Of a stretch of DNA of 64,000 nucleotides, positions 35,323 to 47,745 are shown piece by piece (position 1 is the stretch's first letter; every line of letters starts with the position of its first letter). Location of the stretch: contig NC_135001.1 of NCBI RefSeq assembly GCF_051020985.1, positions 13,571,896 through 13,635,895 on the forward strand, read 5' to 3'. A program made the translations under genes and the position numbers. Source of the DNA: Nomia melanderi. Its lineage: Eukaryota; Arthropoda; Insecta; Hymenoptera; Halictidae. A model generated the notes under the pieces. It was not told where the DNA came from, did not search any database, and worked only from the letters and a program-made list of their open reading frames with translations.

Positions 35323-37530
35323 TCATGGAAACGTCATTTCAATAAATGTGTAGAAGGAGAACGTTCGTTATAAAATTTTCAAGGAACCTTTCTTTGAAAA
35401 GAGTGTTCAGCACGTTGAATGTCGTACGATTTCACGAAGCAAAATACACGAAGTGAAAGAAATATAATAAAATAATTTCATTGTAAGCTACATAGTTGTA
35501 AAATAATATTATCCCCTTTTCTTTATCATTGATCACGTGCCTCCTTTCAAACGAAGGTATAATCAGTAAGAACCGTCAGACGATGTTAATACCATTTTGC
35601 ATTTTGAGCGAATAATTAACAAGTGTTAATTCATCAGGATTTCCGAGAAACACGTGAACGTGTCTATTTTAGAAGCCTCGACCAAGGTTACACCTTCAGG
35701 TCAAGTCAAATAAATACAGCCAAAATGGAGGGGGTATAGAAAATGGTGGCGCAAGGAATTCTTGCAACAAATAACAAAGAAAAATCGTAATGCATGTAAC
35801 GTTTAAGCGATTTTATATGGAGTACTGGGTTATGTGACTTTCTTTTTATTACAAAGAGTTAATGATATAATTGAATATTCTTATTAACTTTATAGTGGAG
35901 AATCTGCTTTCACTCTGGTGCATACGTTTCTCTTTTATTGCATTTGCATTTCCAGGAATTTTTACGTGCAAACACAAACATACGTATAAATCCCTTGAAA
36001 TACGCGAAGCTTAAAAAAAAAAGATGTTCTTATCGCACGCGGATGCTTGTAAGATCCCCTGTTGCTTATGAATCACGCTATCGCTAAAATTAGAGGTGCA
36101 GGAGGCAAGAAACTGGAGTTGCGGATGGTGCCGGGGTCAAATAATTTTAGCAAAAATTTCTCTTGCTCCGGAAATATCGTTCCACTAGATAGTAAGTCCA
36201 GCCTTGAAAATGCGAACACCAAAGAGCTTTAAAAGTGTTTATATTAACTTCAATTTAAAGGAATATCCATTAAAACGTTGTAAACATTAAGCGTCTCTCA
36301 ACTGCTTTTAAGAAAATCATTAAATGTAGAAATGTCGATGAAAATGTAATTTAAATTTGTTTATGTACAAATATATTAATGTACAATGTTAGTATATAAT
36401 ACTATATAGTACTATCAAGAGAAATTCAAGATCGTGTAATCATCATGTAAATCAATGAAAGGCTTATTACATAAAACTTTAACAAAGAGCTGCGCAATGT
36501 CAATTTGTTTAATAAAATTTTACGCGATAATAACAGCAAGGCTAACAGGATCTGACCATACATACATGGATGATTAAGCTAAACAAGCTTTCACACGGGC
36601 TTGTAATTTAATTAAGATTGATCAAGCTCGCCCGCATTTCAGTTAAGTTGCGCCGAGCACAGCGAGAAAACATCGGCAGAAAACACCGTTATCGGAATAC
36701 CAGCATTTTTCGAATTTATCTTTAATTATGTGGGTGTGCAAAATCAAAATCTTTATTTGCATACCGATTGTCAATGAAGTATTTATTTAAACAATGTAAC
36801 ACAAGTAACGCGTCAAATTTTTCTTACACTTATCGGTGAATATTTGTTTAGACCAAATTTTTTATTTAAGCAGTTAACTGTGTTCGGAGAGTATACACGT
36901 CATTTTAAAACTTGAAATCATACATGTAATTCTTTTTTCTTTTGATTTGTTTTTCATTAAAGTATACCCTAGGTGTGATACCCTAGATTAGCAGGTTGAA
37001 TGCATGCAATTCTTAGTCTTCGTATACTTAAAAAACTATTTTTTCTTCTATTTCTATAATGAAATTGTCTGAATATGAGAACGAAATGACAAAGATAAAT
37101 GAAAATATTGGATACATTGCTTGTGAAAGAAATAATAAATTGTAACCTGTGCTACGATTTTTCGGAGTGAAACCACAAACTTTCTCTACGATTTGATATT
37201 AAAAGATTCGGCTGTTTCTGCGCGGAACGAGCAGTATAGGAAATGGGTATATATTGACCTTTAGGCGTCAGTACCATTTATCCGGGCGGAGAGGCTCAGT
37301 GATAGAGGGACGTGTTAACTTATAAACAAACGCAGAGCGACCCTTGAAACTAATGGGTCTGAGTATAAAGTTCAGTTGCCGAGTGACCGACGAAAAGTTT
37401 CGATTTGGATGAAAATTTCCATTCACAGAAATGGGTATAGAAACATTTTATTTCTTGTAGCTGAGCGATAATAGTTTAAAATTGAAAAATGAAGTACAAA
37501 ATATGTAATATGTTGGTGTTAAGAAAATTG
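35323..37530. other. Intergenic, nothing recognised
   Basis: AT-rich, only short frames. No gene, RNA or transposon that I can support. Confidence 0.55.
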
Positions 37531-37534
37531 TTAA

Positions 37535-37778
37535 CACATTGACTGCTATGGGGATCATCATCGATGATCGGAGTTTCCAAATTGCTTGAGAACGATCACA
37601 ATAAGAAAATTGATGTCGATTAAAGATATTTAGTAACATAAGCAGCTAAATAATAATGTAACATGAATACTGCGATAACAGATAATAAATGATTGTTTCT
37701 AATAGTATTTGCCTTTGTTATGAAAGAATAAGTATTTAGCAATACAAAACGTTTGAAATTCTCGTAGCAGTCAACGCG
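37535..37778. mobile_element. TTAA MITE, family C, 244 bp
   Basis: TTAA at 37531-37534 and 37779-37782. Ends CACATTGACTGCTATG and (reverse complement) CGCGTTGACTGCTACG form the inverted repeat. A small palindrome ATCATCATCGATGAT lies near the left end. Non-coding, piggyBac-type. Confidence 0.85.
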
Positions 37779-38449
37779 TTAATAACCTGCAGATTATTGT
37801 GCATTTGTATCGTGCAAAAATCTTGTAAAATACAATGCTTACTGAAGATTACTGCAATTTTATTTCATTCTATTTTTAATTTAGTAAAACTAATATACCA
37901 ATGTCTTTAAATTTAGTTTCTTTAAATTTCTCCTGGAAAGTTTGACTTCGAAGTTCCGCAGCTTAATTATTAGCATCAAACGTAGTTTGCTAAATTAACT
38001 TTCTGTTGGTGGTGAAATAGCATAGATTGCAATGTAACGGTAAACAAATAGTTTTCAGAAACTTCGAGATCAGTAAAGTAGTGAATACTTGTACGATTTC
38101 AACGGTTCTCGTGTTACAAGAGGTGCTTGAAGTGATACCCGTTTTTTGTATACCTATGTACATACTTAAATCGTCGAACTTCTGAAAACTGTATACTTAT
38201 CACGTTTAGATTGATTGCAGCACGTGTTGCAATGGTTACTTACTTCATATCTTTCATACTGTCATCATTTCTTAGTACATTTTTTCTTTACAATGTCTCA
38301 GGTTTTTTATAGGAACAAATCAATCAAAAGTTTCACATTAAACGAACGAAATGATCAAAAAATGGCTAAGAAAAGGCTACAAAGTGGCTATTAAGTGTTC
38401 ACCAAGTGCAAATTGAATTATTATAACCATTTGCCCTACAATATCATGT

Positions 38450-38790
38450 CAGTATGGAAGGAAAGAAGACAAGTCGAAGTGGTTGGCAGAAAATAATATG
38501 GTGCACGCATCAACAATGAGAAAACACAAGTTGTACAAACTGATCGAAAGAAATAAAAACTTGAAGAAAGTATACAAAATTGATACACTTTTAACGAACC
38601 CTTAGTTTATTTAGGGCTACGTGAGATCAAGAAATACTTCGGAATTGACAAATGATGAATTAGAAATGTACACTGATGAAGCAAAAGCAGAAGTTACTCT
38701 AAACGATTGGGAAAAGTATTGTTCTCACATGAAGAACTTGGAAAAGAGAATATTGGCTGAAGGATGGGCTGAGAGAATATAGGTTAGAAA
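38450..38790 (+). pseudogene. Relic of a DDE-type transposase-like gene
   Basis: Frame-broken coding remains: SKWLAENNMVHASTMRKHKL and KKVYKIDTLL at about 38470-38600, then after a stop LTNDELEMY and NDWEKYCSHMKNLEKRI at about 38650-38760. This order resembles insect DDE transposase-derived proteins, in which a KSxxxxWL..N helix is followed by a YxID segment and later a WxxxCxHxxK tail. The expected catalytic segment between them is missing. The family assignment is from recall and tentative. Confidence 0.4.
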
Positions 38791-41511
38791 GCACGTATTT
38801 ACGAAGTAATTTGGAAAACGAATCTGATGAAGACAGTACTGCAGAAAGTAGGAAAAAATCAAGTATATTTTTGAGAATTATGAATGTTTAGAACCTATTT
38901 TAAAAATGAATGTGGCTCTATTAAAATTTAGCTAGAGTATTTACGTTTTTAACCATTTCTATGTTTCAGTTTGTGATACGAATACTTGTGTGCAATACGG
39001 GGACTAAAACAGGGATATTGCTTATTTGACATTGAAAATACCAAGCAGAGAATCAACTCAGCCGTATGCTGCAATTTATCCGGAAGAGATAAGAAGCGCG
39101 AAGTCTTCGGCAGTTCGGTAATTGCGGTTTTGCGTTGAGGCAAATACTTGTCACTTGAGAACCGTTGTTTCGTTTCCGCATTTAATTGTTGAACTATTTT
39201 GTACTTAAGTCATTGAAATCGCTTAAATATTCATTTCTTTATTGGAGCTTGTGTTAGCAACTGGGTACATATTTTGAAATTTTCTTTTACACAATTCGAC
39301 GTTCTCGCGAGAATTTGACAAACCTGCTTCGGTACGCAATCTTTTTTTAACACTGTCACGTCGGTTTGTGCTTCGAAAATGAAACAATGAAGTAAAAATA
39401 CTGGAATATTAAGTTTTGAACAAACGAAAATATTTCGATTGCTGACACGAGGGTTATAATGAAAGATCTCCCTTTGAAATTTCAGAAAATACATTTTCGT
39501 GAACATTTTTATGAACAAAATAATGAATTTTGATTAAAATGCAAGAACTCGTAACAGCTCAATTTTTATTGCAAATTAATGGCGTTCGACACGGCAAAGA
39601 AAACTGCAATAGAAGTTGTTTCTTTGCAAGATGGAAGGAGAAGAAACGGCGTTAAAAATGAAACCGAACGTTTCTTGCGAAAAATATTTCGACATTTTTC
39701 ATTGTAGATAAATGCCATGCACGTGACCTCGAAGCCTCGAACTATGGTACCGTATAACATATTGTCTCTCGATTGCGTGTCTAAAGTTCTCGTCAAACGG
39801 CCGATCGCCGTGAACGGTAAAAAGTGGTGCGTGAATTTGTATAATAAAAACACGCGTTGCGACACAATACATAATGAACAGAATAGAAGAAAAATGTTAA
39901 AAAGAAGCAAATAGAATAATTAGGCGTGCAGGAGAGAATGTCGCAAAGAATGTCGTAAAATCTGCTTCTAAACGAGACGAAATTATCGTTAAAAGAAAAT
40001 ATTATTATCAAAAAATTTAGTTAGAAAATAACTGAACTGTGTTACCATACAATGGCAACAATCTGTTTTCTGTGTATTCTTTGTCATTAATGTTTACAAA
40101 ACATAGGAGAATTCATTAGAATATCTATGAAATATTATTATTTTATAAAAATACAAAATGATAATTCTCAATTTTAACATTGCCTTGCTTTATTGACTTT
40201 TAATGAAAATTTTTTTAAGCGAATGTGTGCATTTCTAACTTGTGTCGACCAGTTTGTGTGGCAAGCTTTGTAGCAACTTACGATGAGTACAATTGATGTG
40301 CAGTTGGGGTAATGGGCTATTTAGTTATGTAATACTGTGTAATAATAATCATAGCACAGAAGATTGGGACAATTGAACTCGCGAACAATATAATTGGGTT
40401 ACAAGAGTCTAACATGTTGAATAATTTGAAAGAATGTAATAAAATATAATGTATACAAAGTTGTTATTATTATTTTACATATTTATTTTAGATATTACTG
40501 TTTCAATAGTATAATTGTACCTTTTTAGTGAAAGTAACTTCCATATAAAATGTAGAGAATAAAATTACTTATAGAAAATCTCGATATTCATTTTATGGTG
40601 TAACAACAGTAGCTCGACTTTGTCACCCTCCATTCAATCAATCAAATTCATAGTAGTTGAAAGACTTCCATCTGATTTACTTTCGCCCGCATGCACGTAA
40701 CTCCTTTCTTGTGTGCTTAATGTATGGTTCGTGAAATTATCTTCAATTTATAAATACCGCTAACAGTACGTTCTAATTTGCTTCTATCAGTTACCAATGC
40801 TTTCCACGATACAAATAAATTCATTTACCTATGTATTCATTTCTACAATGTCACACCGTTAAAATTATATTTAATAATTTTATCTGTATATTTAAATTAC
40901 AAGAAACGTCCTTATTCACAAAGTTTAAACTAGGTAAATAATTTTACAAAGAAAATTTATTTTATCAACTAAACAAGTACCTGCATAATAATCGATATAA
41001 ATTGGTAAATATTGAAATAATTTATTTCTCGAGTACATTGTAGCATGTACTCAAACAGCCATCGATCGAGATCAAGTAACGAAATAAATAAAAAGAAATA
41101 TGAAATAAAAATGTTGCTAGAATAATTATCCAAACGAAACTTCATTTCGATAATGTCCAGTCTTTTTGTTCGGATCAATTTGTCATGCTCTACTAGATCC
41201 GACGGTAAAAGCTGAGGAAACAATGACAGAACGCGCGGAAAGTGAACAATGTATGCAAGAAACGAAGGAAAGGGTGACAGGAAAAAAACGGCGAATTGAA
41301 ATAAGAGCGTGCGAGCGTGCGACAAAACCTTGAGGACGTAATGAACGTCTCGTATACACAATGCTTTTAATTTTGGTGAACCGAACGTTGCCTTCACGCA
41401 CACACGTCACGTCCTGTTTGTAGAAAAAGGAAACGAAGAAAAAATTCATCGACATCCTTGTACGACATTTGTCCTGACAACTGTCCTATCCAGATGAACT
41501 TTTATACTTCG

Positions 41512-41750
41512 ATAATTATTCAGATGAATATATTCATCTATCAATTATTTATTAATTAATTAATATAATTGCGAGGAAACTTTGAATTTATTTAGTTCAA
41601 ATACAAATTTTAAGTTATATAACTTTTTTACTATGACAATTATTCAGATGAGTATTTTTACATATCAATTATTTATTTATTAATTAATCAAACTTGGAGA
41701 ATAATTTCAATTTATTCAGACAAATTTCAATTCGTATAGTTAATTAAATG
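41512..41750. repeat. Diverged tandem duplication, about 124-bp period
   Basis: ATAATTATTCAGATGAATAT at 41512 recurs as ACAATTATTCAGATGAGTAT at 41636. Each is followed by ATCAATTATTTATTAATTAA-like sequence and a shared tail. Two units only. Confidence 0.65.
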
Positions 41751-42514
41751 AAAATATGTTCATAATAACGTTTAATATGAATTTTGCTCCAAAGGATTAA
41801 GATACGAGATAAGATTATAATTTCTGTTCTTTTTTGGAATCAGTTAAAAAAATTCGACTGATTAAACATCTAGTATACTGAAATGGTACCTAATACCGAG
41901 CACCGGATCCAGGAAACGACGAGGAATGAAAACGCTCCGCGTAAACGAAGAAGAATGTGCGAACTCAATTGCCACATGTGGCGCAGCCGCCGCCTTACAA
42001 TGGCAAAATGTGTGAAAATTAGTCGTTAATAGAATTTCAACGTATCGATGAGGCCTTGAATAGTCTCCATCCTATTCCTCAAGGTCTACCATGCTCTTCC
42101 AATCAAATGAACTTGAACGTTTTCTAGTCGTGGATCATACAACGCCTTTTTGTTCGTTAAATGGCAGAAGATTTAACATCAGATTTACGAAACCAGTCAA
42201 TTTCACTCGTACTGAATTTTATAAATATTATTTGGTAAATGTTCGGGACGATTTAGATTGATGCAGTTACGTAAATATGTACCCTAATTGTCTACTTTTA
42301 AACCTCTAATGTTCAAGATCGAAACGAACTCTAAGAAATTTCTCTAAGAACGATAGAACAAACTGCATAGCGATAATTCGCAAAATATAACATTAACGTT
42401 TATACAACATGTTCAAACAACAATTCTATAATTGAATTTCCTGAGAATTCCAAAAAAAACCTTCTCGGCAACTAAAAATTGGGGGATCCGAATGTTTCTT
42501 TTTAGAAATAAAAA

Positions 42515-42740
42515 GGGATGCAGTTTCTCTCACCTTTCGTCCCGAGTTCTTCCAACGGTTTATTTCTAAACGGAAGTAGACGCATGTTTACGAGGTCAGT
42601 GTTGATTTTGGTCGGCCGGTTTTTGCAAAGCTTGAACGCACAGGAAACGATCCATTCGCTGGCAACCCAGAACAAGCTGCACGCGAAACAGTCGAGAAGT
42701 TTCGATGTCATGGAGCTTCGACGCGAAAATAGTTCAGGCA
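42515..42740 (-). CDS. Possible coding exon, unidentified
   Basis: A minus-strand open frame with GC-richer codons than its surroundings reads from an ATG at 42740 (MPELFSRRS), through KLLDCFACSLFWVASEWIVS, to a good donor (AAAG then GTGAGA) at about 42531. I do not recognise the protein and found no matching next exon. The opposite strand is also open here, so this may be chance. Confidence 0.25.
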
Positions 42741-42854
42741 TCGTTACTTCACGACACACTTGTGTACTTCATCACAACGTAGGAACACAATTTTTATGAA
42801 TGTAATGGAATTGTCAGTATCTATGGGCATACATTCGCATGAATTTTTTCTGCT

Positions 42855-42892
42855 ATGAGAAAGAGAGAGAAAGAGGGAGAGAGAAAAAATGT
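42855..42892. repeat. GA-rich microsatellite
   Basis: Imperfect run of GAGA/GAAA/GGGA units (GAAAGAGAGAGAAAGAGGGA and onward). Confidence 0.8.
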
Positions 42893-43280
42893 CCAATAAC
42901 TCCCAGTTAGCCCCTCTATGAGCTCTCAGTATTTAGTTCGTATAGAAATTAAATTAGTTAATATTTAGTTTGTATAGAAATTGAAATGCATTAAATAATT
43001 TGCATACAATTTATGAACACAGGTATGCTTTAAATGTTTAACATGTTTCGGTATTCATGAAATATATGATAAACATTCCTTGCGACTCTGAAGTTTGATT
43101 CGAGCTATACTTTTCCCACTTGTATGTATCGTTATAAAATTGTTTATGTTCTGTTACATTAGTTCTGCAGGTGTACAACAATGATATTATTTCAGACAGA
43201 AATACAAATGAACAACATAATCAAGGTACTAAAAGTACAATTTCCATATCCAGCAATTCAAACCTGGTTTCACTATTTAA

Positions 43281-43488
43281 CACTAGAATTACCGCACTCG
43301 TTAAAATGGCGGGTTTCAGGTTTCTTATCTCGCAATTACTTGTTGATATCGTAAATATTATTATTAATATCCAAAAATATAATATTTCTCGGTGGAGTAC
43401 TATAATGAATGTATGAAGAAATCGTAAAATATCTATTGTCAGAATTTTGACAAGGATTACATGTATTAAACGCTCGGTAGTTCTAGCG
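43281..43488. mobile_element. TTAA MITE, family A, best-kept copy
   Basis: TTAA at 43277-43280 and 43489-43492 flank 208 bases. Inverted ends CACTAGAATTACCGCACTCG and (reverse complement) CGCTAGAACTACCGAGCG. The left part AAAATGGCGGG is also seen in the 28016 copy. Confidence 0.85.
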
Positions 43489-43492
43489 TTAA

Positions 43493-46260
43493 ATCAAACA
43501 GGATGCGTTTATATTTTAAATCTCATAGCCGAAGAAATCAAAGAAATGTCGACGGATTAATTGAAATCGCGGTCCACTGAATCGTTCACGTCGAAATAAA
43601 ACCAGTCGATCTTCGTGGCAAGAAGATGGCCTCCGCGGTACCGTGGAGCGAACAGCGCCAAAACACGTGTCGCGCGAAAGACACTCGAAGAATGAACCAA
43701 GCGGCAGTAAGTCGATGCGCTTTTGTGGTTTTAAAAGTGACCACCGGTGTATCTCGTCTACAAGAAATCACGTGATAAATCTTTTGTACAATCAGACGGC
43801 CACGCGCTAGGTCTAGGCAGCTGTGGGTGTGGTTGTACACGCGGTTGTTTCTAACGTATTAGCGGAATAAAATCTCGATCACCGAACGACTCCATCTTTT
43901 TTGTCTCCGATCCGACCGGAAGACGATACACGTTGGCAAGATTCTTGAAGAATTCTAGGGAAAAGAAAATATATTTCGAACTCGATAGTAGCTTTGTTTT
44001 CTTGTGGACGAGAAAACATTGAGTTTTATGTTTCAGTAGCTGAAATATGATGAATAATAGTGGGCTAAATTCTATTGAGTTCTCGAGGAAAAAAGGCTTT
44101 GCGATGTTCCTGGATTAATTAACCCCAGAACAATCGAATGTTGAATACGATTAATACGTGGTCCTTATAATAATTGTAATAATAAATTTTTCTTCGGTTT
44201 CTTCGCATGTTAATTACAGTGTTGAAGTGAAACTAGTTTTCAAATCATTTTGGATATTTAACGGTTTTAAGATATTAAGAATCGCGAAGTAAAAAGACTG
44301 GAATCCGCCATTTTGGTGAGTGCGATTGTTTTGATGTTAAATATTACTGTTACAATTATTAATATTTAATAGTCAATGGTATTTAATACTGTTTAATACT
44401 ATTTATGGTATTTAATTTTCTCGGAAACTTAAGAATGATAGTGAATAGACTACTATTATTCTATATCTATTATTTTTTCTATATCTAACACCTCTTGATA
44501 TGATTTTCTTGTGTTTGATGTGAATGTTAATATCAGAAATTTATAATATCTTAGGAACATTATATTTTTTCTTTGCATCGAACAATTCGATTTTTGTAAG
44601 AAAAGCTTAATTAAGAAATGATTTTACACCTATATTGTGCATGTTCTTCCGCCAATCTTATTCTGAAAAAAATCTCAACAGATTGAATTTCAGCTCGCCT
44701 TGCCAATGAAATGTAACATAATATCAATAAACATTTAAAGTCTAGAACGTGCTTCATAGTGTTCACAATCTCTGTCAGCCCATGATCACGTCCAATAAGT
44801 ATTTTCGGGATTCTGGTCTCATTGATAGAGTCTCGTAATATTGATTTCAAATGCTTACACACTCTGTGATAAGTTGCTGAGATCATCCCTTTTTATTATT
44901 TATAGAAACTTTTTCCATTCAAGATCCTCGATATTATGATTTTATTATCGTCCCAATATTACCAATCTTACGCACTTTAAACATACATCACACAAATTTA
45001 AAGTATACTTTTATTTATTATCTTAACCACATTTAAGATTGTTGGTTCGAAAACTTTTGTACGTACTTTATTAATTTTCTAATCAATTGGGAGTTATTTA
45101 ACCTATTAATTCTTTTATTACAGTTATAAGATTAAAATAACATATCGTTGAAATGTATTTGACGTATAAAAGTTTCGAATAGCGTCCAAATAAAAGAAAA
45201 GAAAAATCTTCATTAAGCTTTTCAATTTAATTTGGAAAATTCTAGATAATCAGTTTTGTCATAAACGCACACAATCCACAGTCCGATTACTATTATTAGA
45301 AGCATTATTTAATTTTACGAGGTTATGAATGGCCACAGATCCTTGCAGCGATACGTAATAAATATTACTGTTCGACCACTCGTAACGTGTCAGGTGACAA
45401 ATGTAATTTATTCCGTGTTTGATTATTAAAGTGCTCCCGTTACTCGCGTGCTTGCTGTATTCTCTATAAAATATTCCGCTGAAACTCAAACACGTTTAAT
45501 CGCATTCCTATTAATGTTATACATTTTTATAAAGACTTTAAATGAAACTGGCATTAAAGGAATACGATTCATCTCATAAATGGTTTCAGTAGATCGAAAA
45601 TTAAGTAAAACAATATTAAATTTAATGTAATATTTATGTCATGATTCATTGAGATTTTTACATGTTATGTTTTACATGTTATTTTATAAATATTCCGATT
45701 TAGTAATAAGTTTACATATATAATAAGACATTTCTTGAACCACCAATATCTTAGTCATTAAATCGACTACTTATTCTTCATCTCAGCTGATCAGTTTGCT
45801 CAAGATTTTGAACAATGTAGCTTTGTTCCAATGATTTTGTAATACAGATCGTCGTAAATTTATTTCAATGTTAAGTACATTGATTCAAGCGAATTTCGTA
45901 ACATTATCTGCCGAATTAGTACCCTTCTATAGAATCATCCTTGTTTTCTTATCAGTGGTCACCGCATCGTTGACTAAAATCCTTATCAAGTTCTAATTGC
46001 GCGATTGTATAGTGCTCGGCTATATGTAACTATCAAACGTGCTTAAAAAAATGTATACAACGGTTATGAGTTGCGCGAGATCAGTTGAAAATATTACAAG
46101 GCAACGAACTCTTGTACGAAACCATAGCGGCAAGCACGATTTACGGCAGTCCGCATCGAGTTATCCTTGTTCGATATCGAGTAAAGTCGTGTTTCGAGAA
46201 AGATGACAAGGAGTTGGATTACACAACTGTTCCGTTGACTGCGATACATTCGAAACAACC
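43493..46260. other. Gene-poor stretch
   Basis: A fragment of MITE family A (ATTTTGGTGAGTGCGATTGT ... TTAA, about 44305-44340) is the only recognised content. Open frames near 43586-43840 and 44611-44886 (minus) are unrecognised. Confidence 0.5.
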
Positions 46261-46553
46261 TTGATACTAATATGCAATTCGTTTAAAATATCCTATTTCG
46301 CTAATGCTAGGACAGACGGAGGAACGTTTACTTGCGCGATTGTTTCAAGAAAAATGTTCTCTATTCAATTATTTTTGTGTATATAGTTTAAATGAACATT
46401 TTTTCTACTCAGTTAATATTTTTAGTTATTTCATTTGAATAAAAATTGATACTAACATTATGATTCATTAAAAATATTCTATTTCGCTAACGCTACGACA
46501 GATGAAGGAATGTTCGTTTGCGTGATTGTTTGAATAAAAATGTTCTCTACTCA
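46261..46553. repeat. Diverged direct duplication, 185-bp period
   Basis: TTGATACTAATATGCAATTC at 46261 and TTGATACTAACATTATGATT at 46446 start two copies that share CTATTTCGCTAAYGCTA, GACAGAYGRAGGAAYGTT, GCGYGATTGTTT and AAAAATGTTCTCTAYTCA. About 107 bases are matched, with a unique stretch between. Confidence 0.8.
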
Positions 46554-46559
46554 CAAGCA

Positions 46560-47050
46560 AAGTTATCGGACCCGGAAATTTAAAAAATGATTTAGAATTT
46601 CACTCTGAAGGGGTGAAACCACCCCTTGAAAAAATGCAAATTTTTCCTTCCTATGGATCGTCTTGAAAACAGTAAGAGATAGTGAGAAAAAGGTTCATAT
46701 AAAAGCTACATTGTTCTTTTACGTCTACAGAATTGCAAAATAAACTTTAAATAAATTTTTTAAATTTTCAAAAATTTGGACTTTTTGATAAGAGATTACA
46801 GTATAAAAGGAATAGTAAAAAGTAACTCTTATTTTCTGTCTTATGAAAAATAAAAGGATTAGGGAACAAGAGAAATCGGCAACAGCGAAGAAAACGATGT
46901 AATGCTCAACTTAATCTAATTTGTACATATCGTGTTTTACGTGGAATCACGTTATAAGGAAACAGTGGTCGCAAAATCTTCGGCGCGTTATAAGAATTCG
47001 CGTTGTGGGAACTCGCGTTATACGGGAGTGTACTGTACCTCAGCAATTCG
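46560..47050. repeat. Possible transposon remnants with repeated short motifs
   Basis: 46605-46630 contains the imperfect palindrome AAGGGGTGAAACCACCCCTT. At 46950-47030 the motif CGCGTTATA/GTTATA followed by AAG or CGG occurs four times in about 80 bases, ending GGGAGTGTACTGTACC. Clustered short repeats like these are common at the ends of DNA transposons, but no complete element was delimited. Confidence 0.4.
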
Positions 47051-47705
47051 AGTAACAAAATGCGATCGCGCGTAACACGATGGCAAAATGCTCGCCGTTC
47101 GTAAACCAGCGTGTCAATTTACATAAATCTTTTCCAGTTGATCGTTCGATGTTTCTCGTGTAATTTCACCAGTGACGTTTGGAAAGTGTGTATACGAGAA
47201 GCAACATGATCGATTCGCGGTACACCTGTCGAATCCTGTGTAACGTCGATGCAATTTGTTTTCTTTCGAAGGAATCGCGAGTTATCGATTTAAATGCTGT
47301 CGTCGATTGATGGAATTCAAATTTATGTATTTATTTTATATTCATTTTATATTTTATATTTATTTTCACGTGTTACTTCTTTTTTAATTCCTATTCTAAG
47401 CAAATATTTCAATATCGTATTTATCGATTGTCAAACTTGATTTTGTGGGTTCTTGTAGAACATAAATTAATGATTTTCTTGGATTTATTGTAGTGTTACT
47501 ATGTGTACTATGTATACAAATACGATTTGGTACATTTGCTGGGATTTTCGTCTCCTATCATTACAATGCTATTGATTATTACGGCCCCGAGTACACTATA
47601 TATATATGTCTCGCTGGCCACATCCTAAATGGTTTTTGGCGAAACTTACATCGTTACAAGCAATAAAATTTTTATTTTAACTGAGTTGTTATGGTATTTT
47701 CTGGG

Positions 47706-47745
47706 AGTGTGGCGGCTCCTGTAATCCGGCTACTCGGAGGTTAGT
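47706..47745 (+). pseudogene. 7SL (SRP) RNA Alu-domain-like fragment
   Basis: The plus strand reads GTGTGGCGGCTCCTGTAATC then CGGCTACTCGGAGGTTAG. This follows the 5' Alu domain of animal 7SL RNA almost base for base (the GTGGCG, CCTGTARTCC, GCTACTCGG and AGGYTRAG blocks). The expected continuation of SRP RNA is absent; AT-rich sequence follows at once. It is therefore a truncated copy or a 7SL-derived repeat, not a complete SRP RNA gene. Identification is from recall of the 7SL consensus. Confidence 0.5.

Larger units (their letters stand above)
38791..43276. other. Gene-poor stretch
   Basis: Mostly AT-rich with short frames. Holds a diverged tandem duplication near 41512-41750, a possible minus-strand exon at 42515-42740 and a GA-rich simple repeat at 42855-42890. 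Nothing else supported. Confidence 0.5.
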
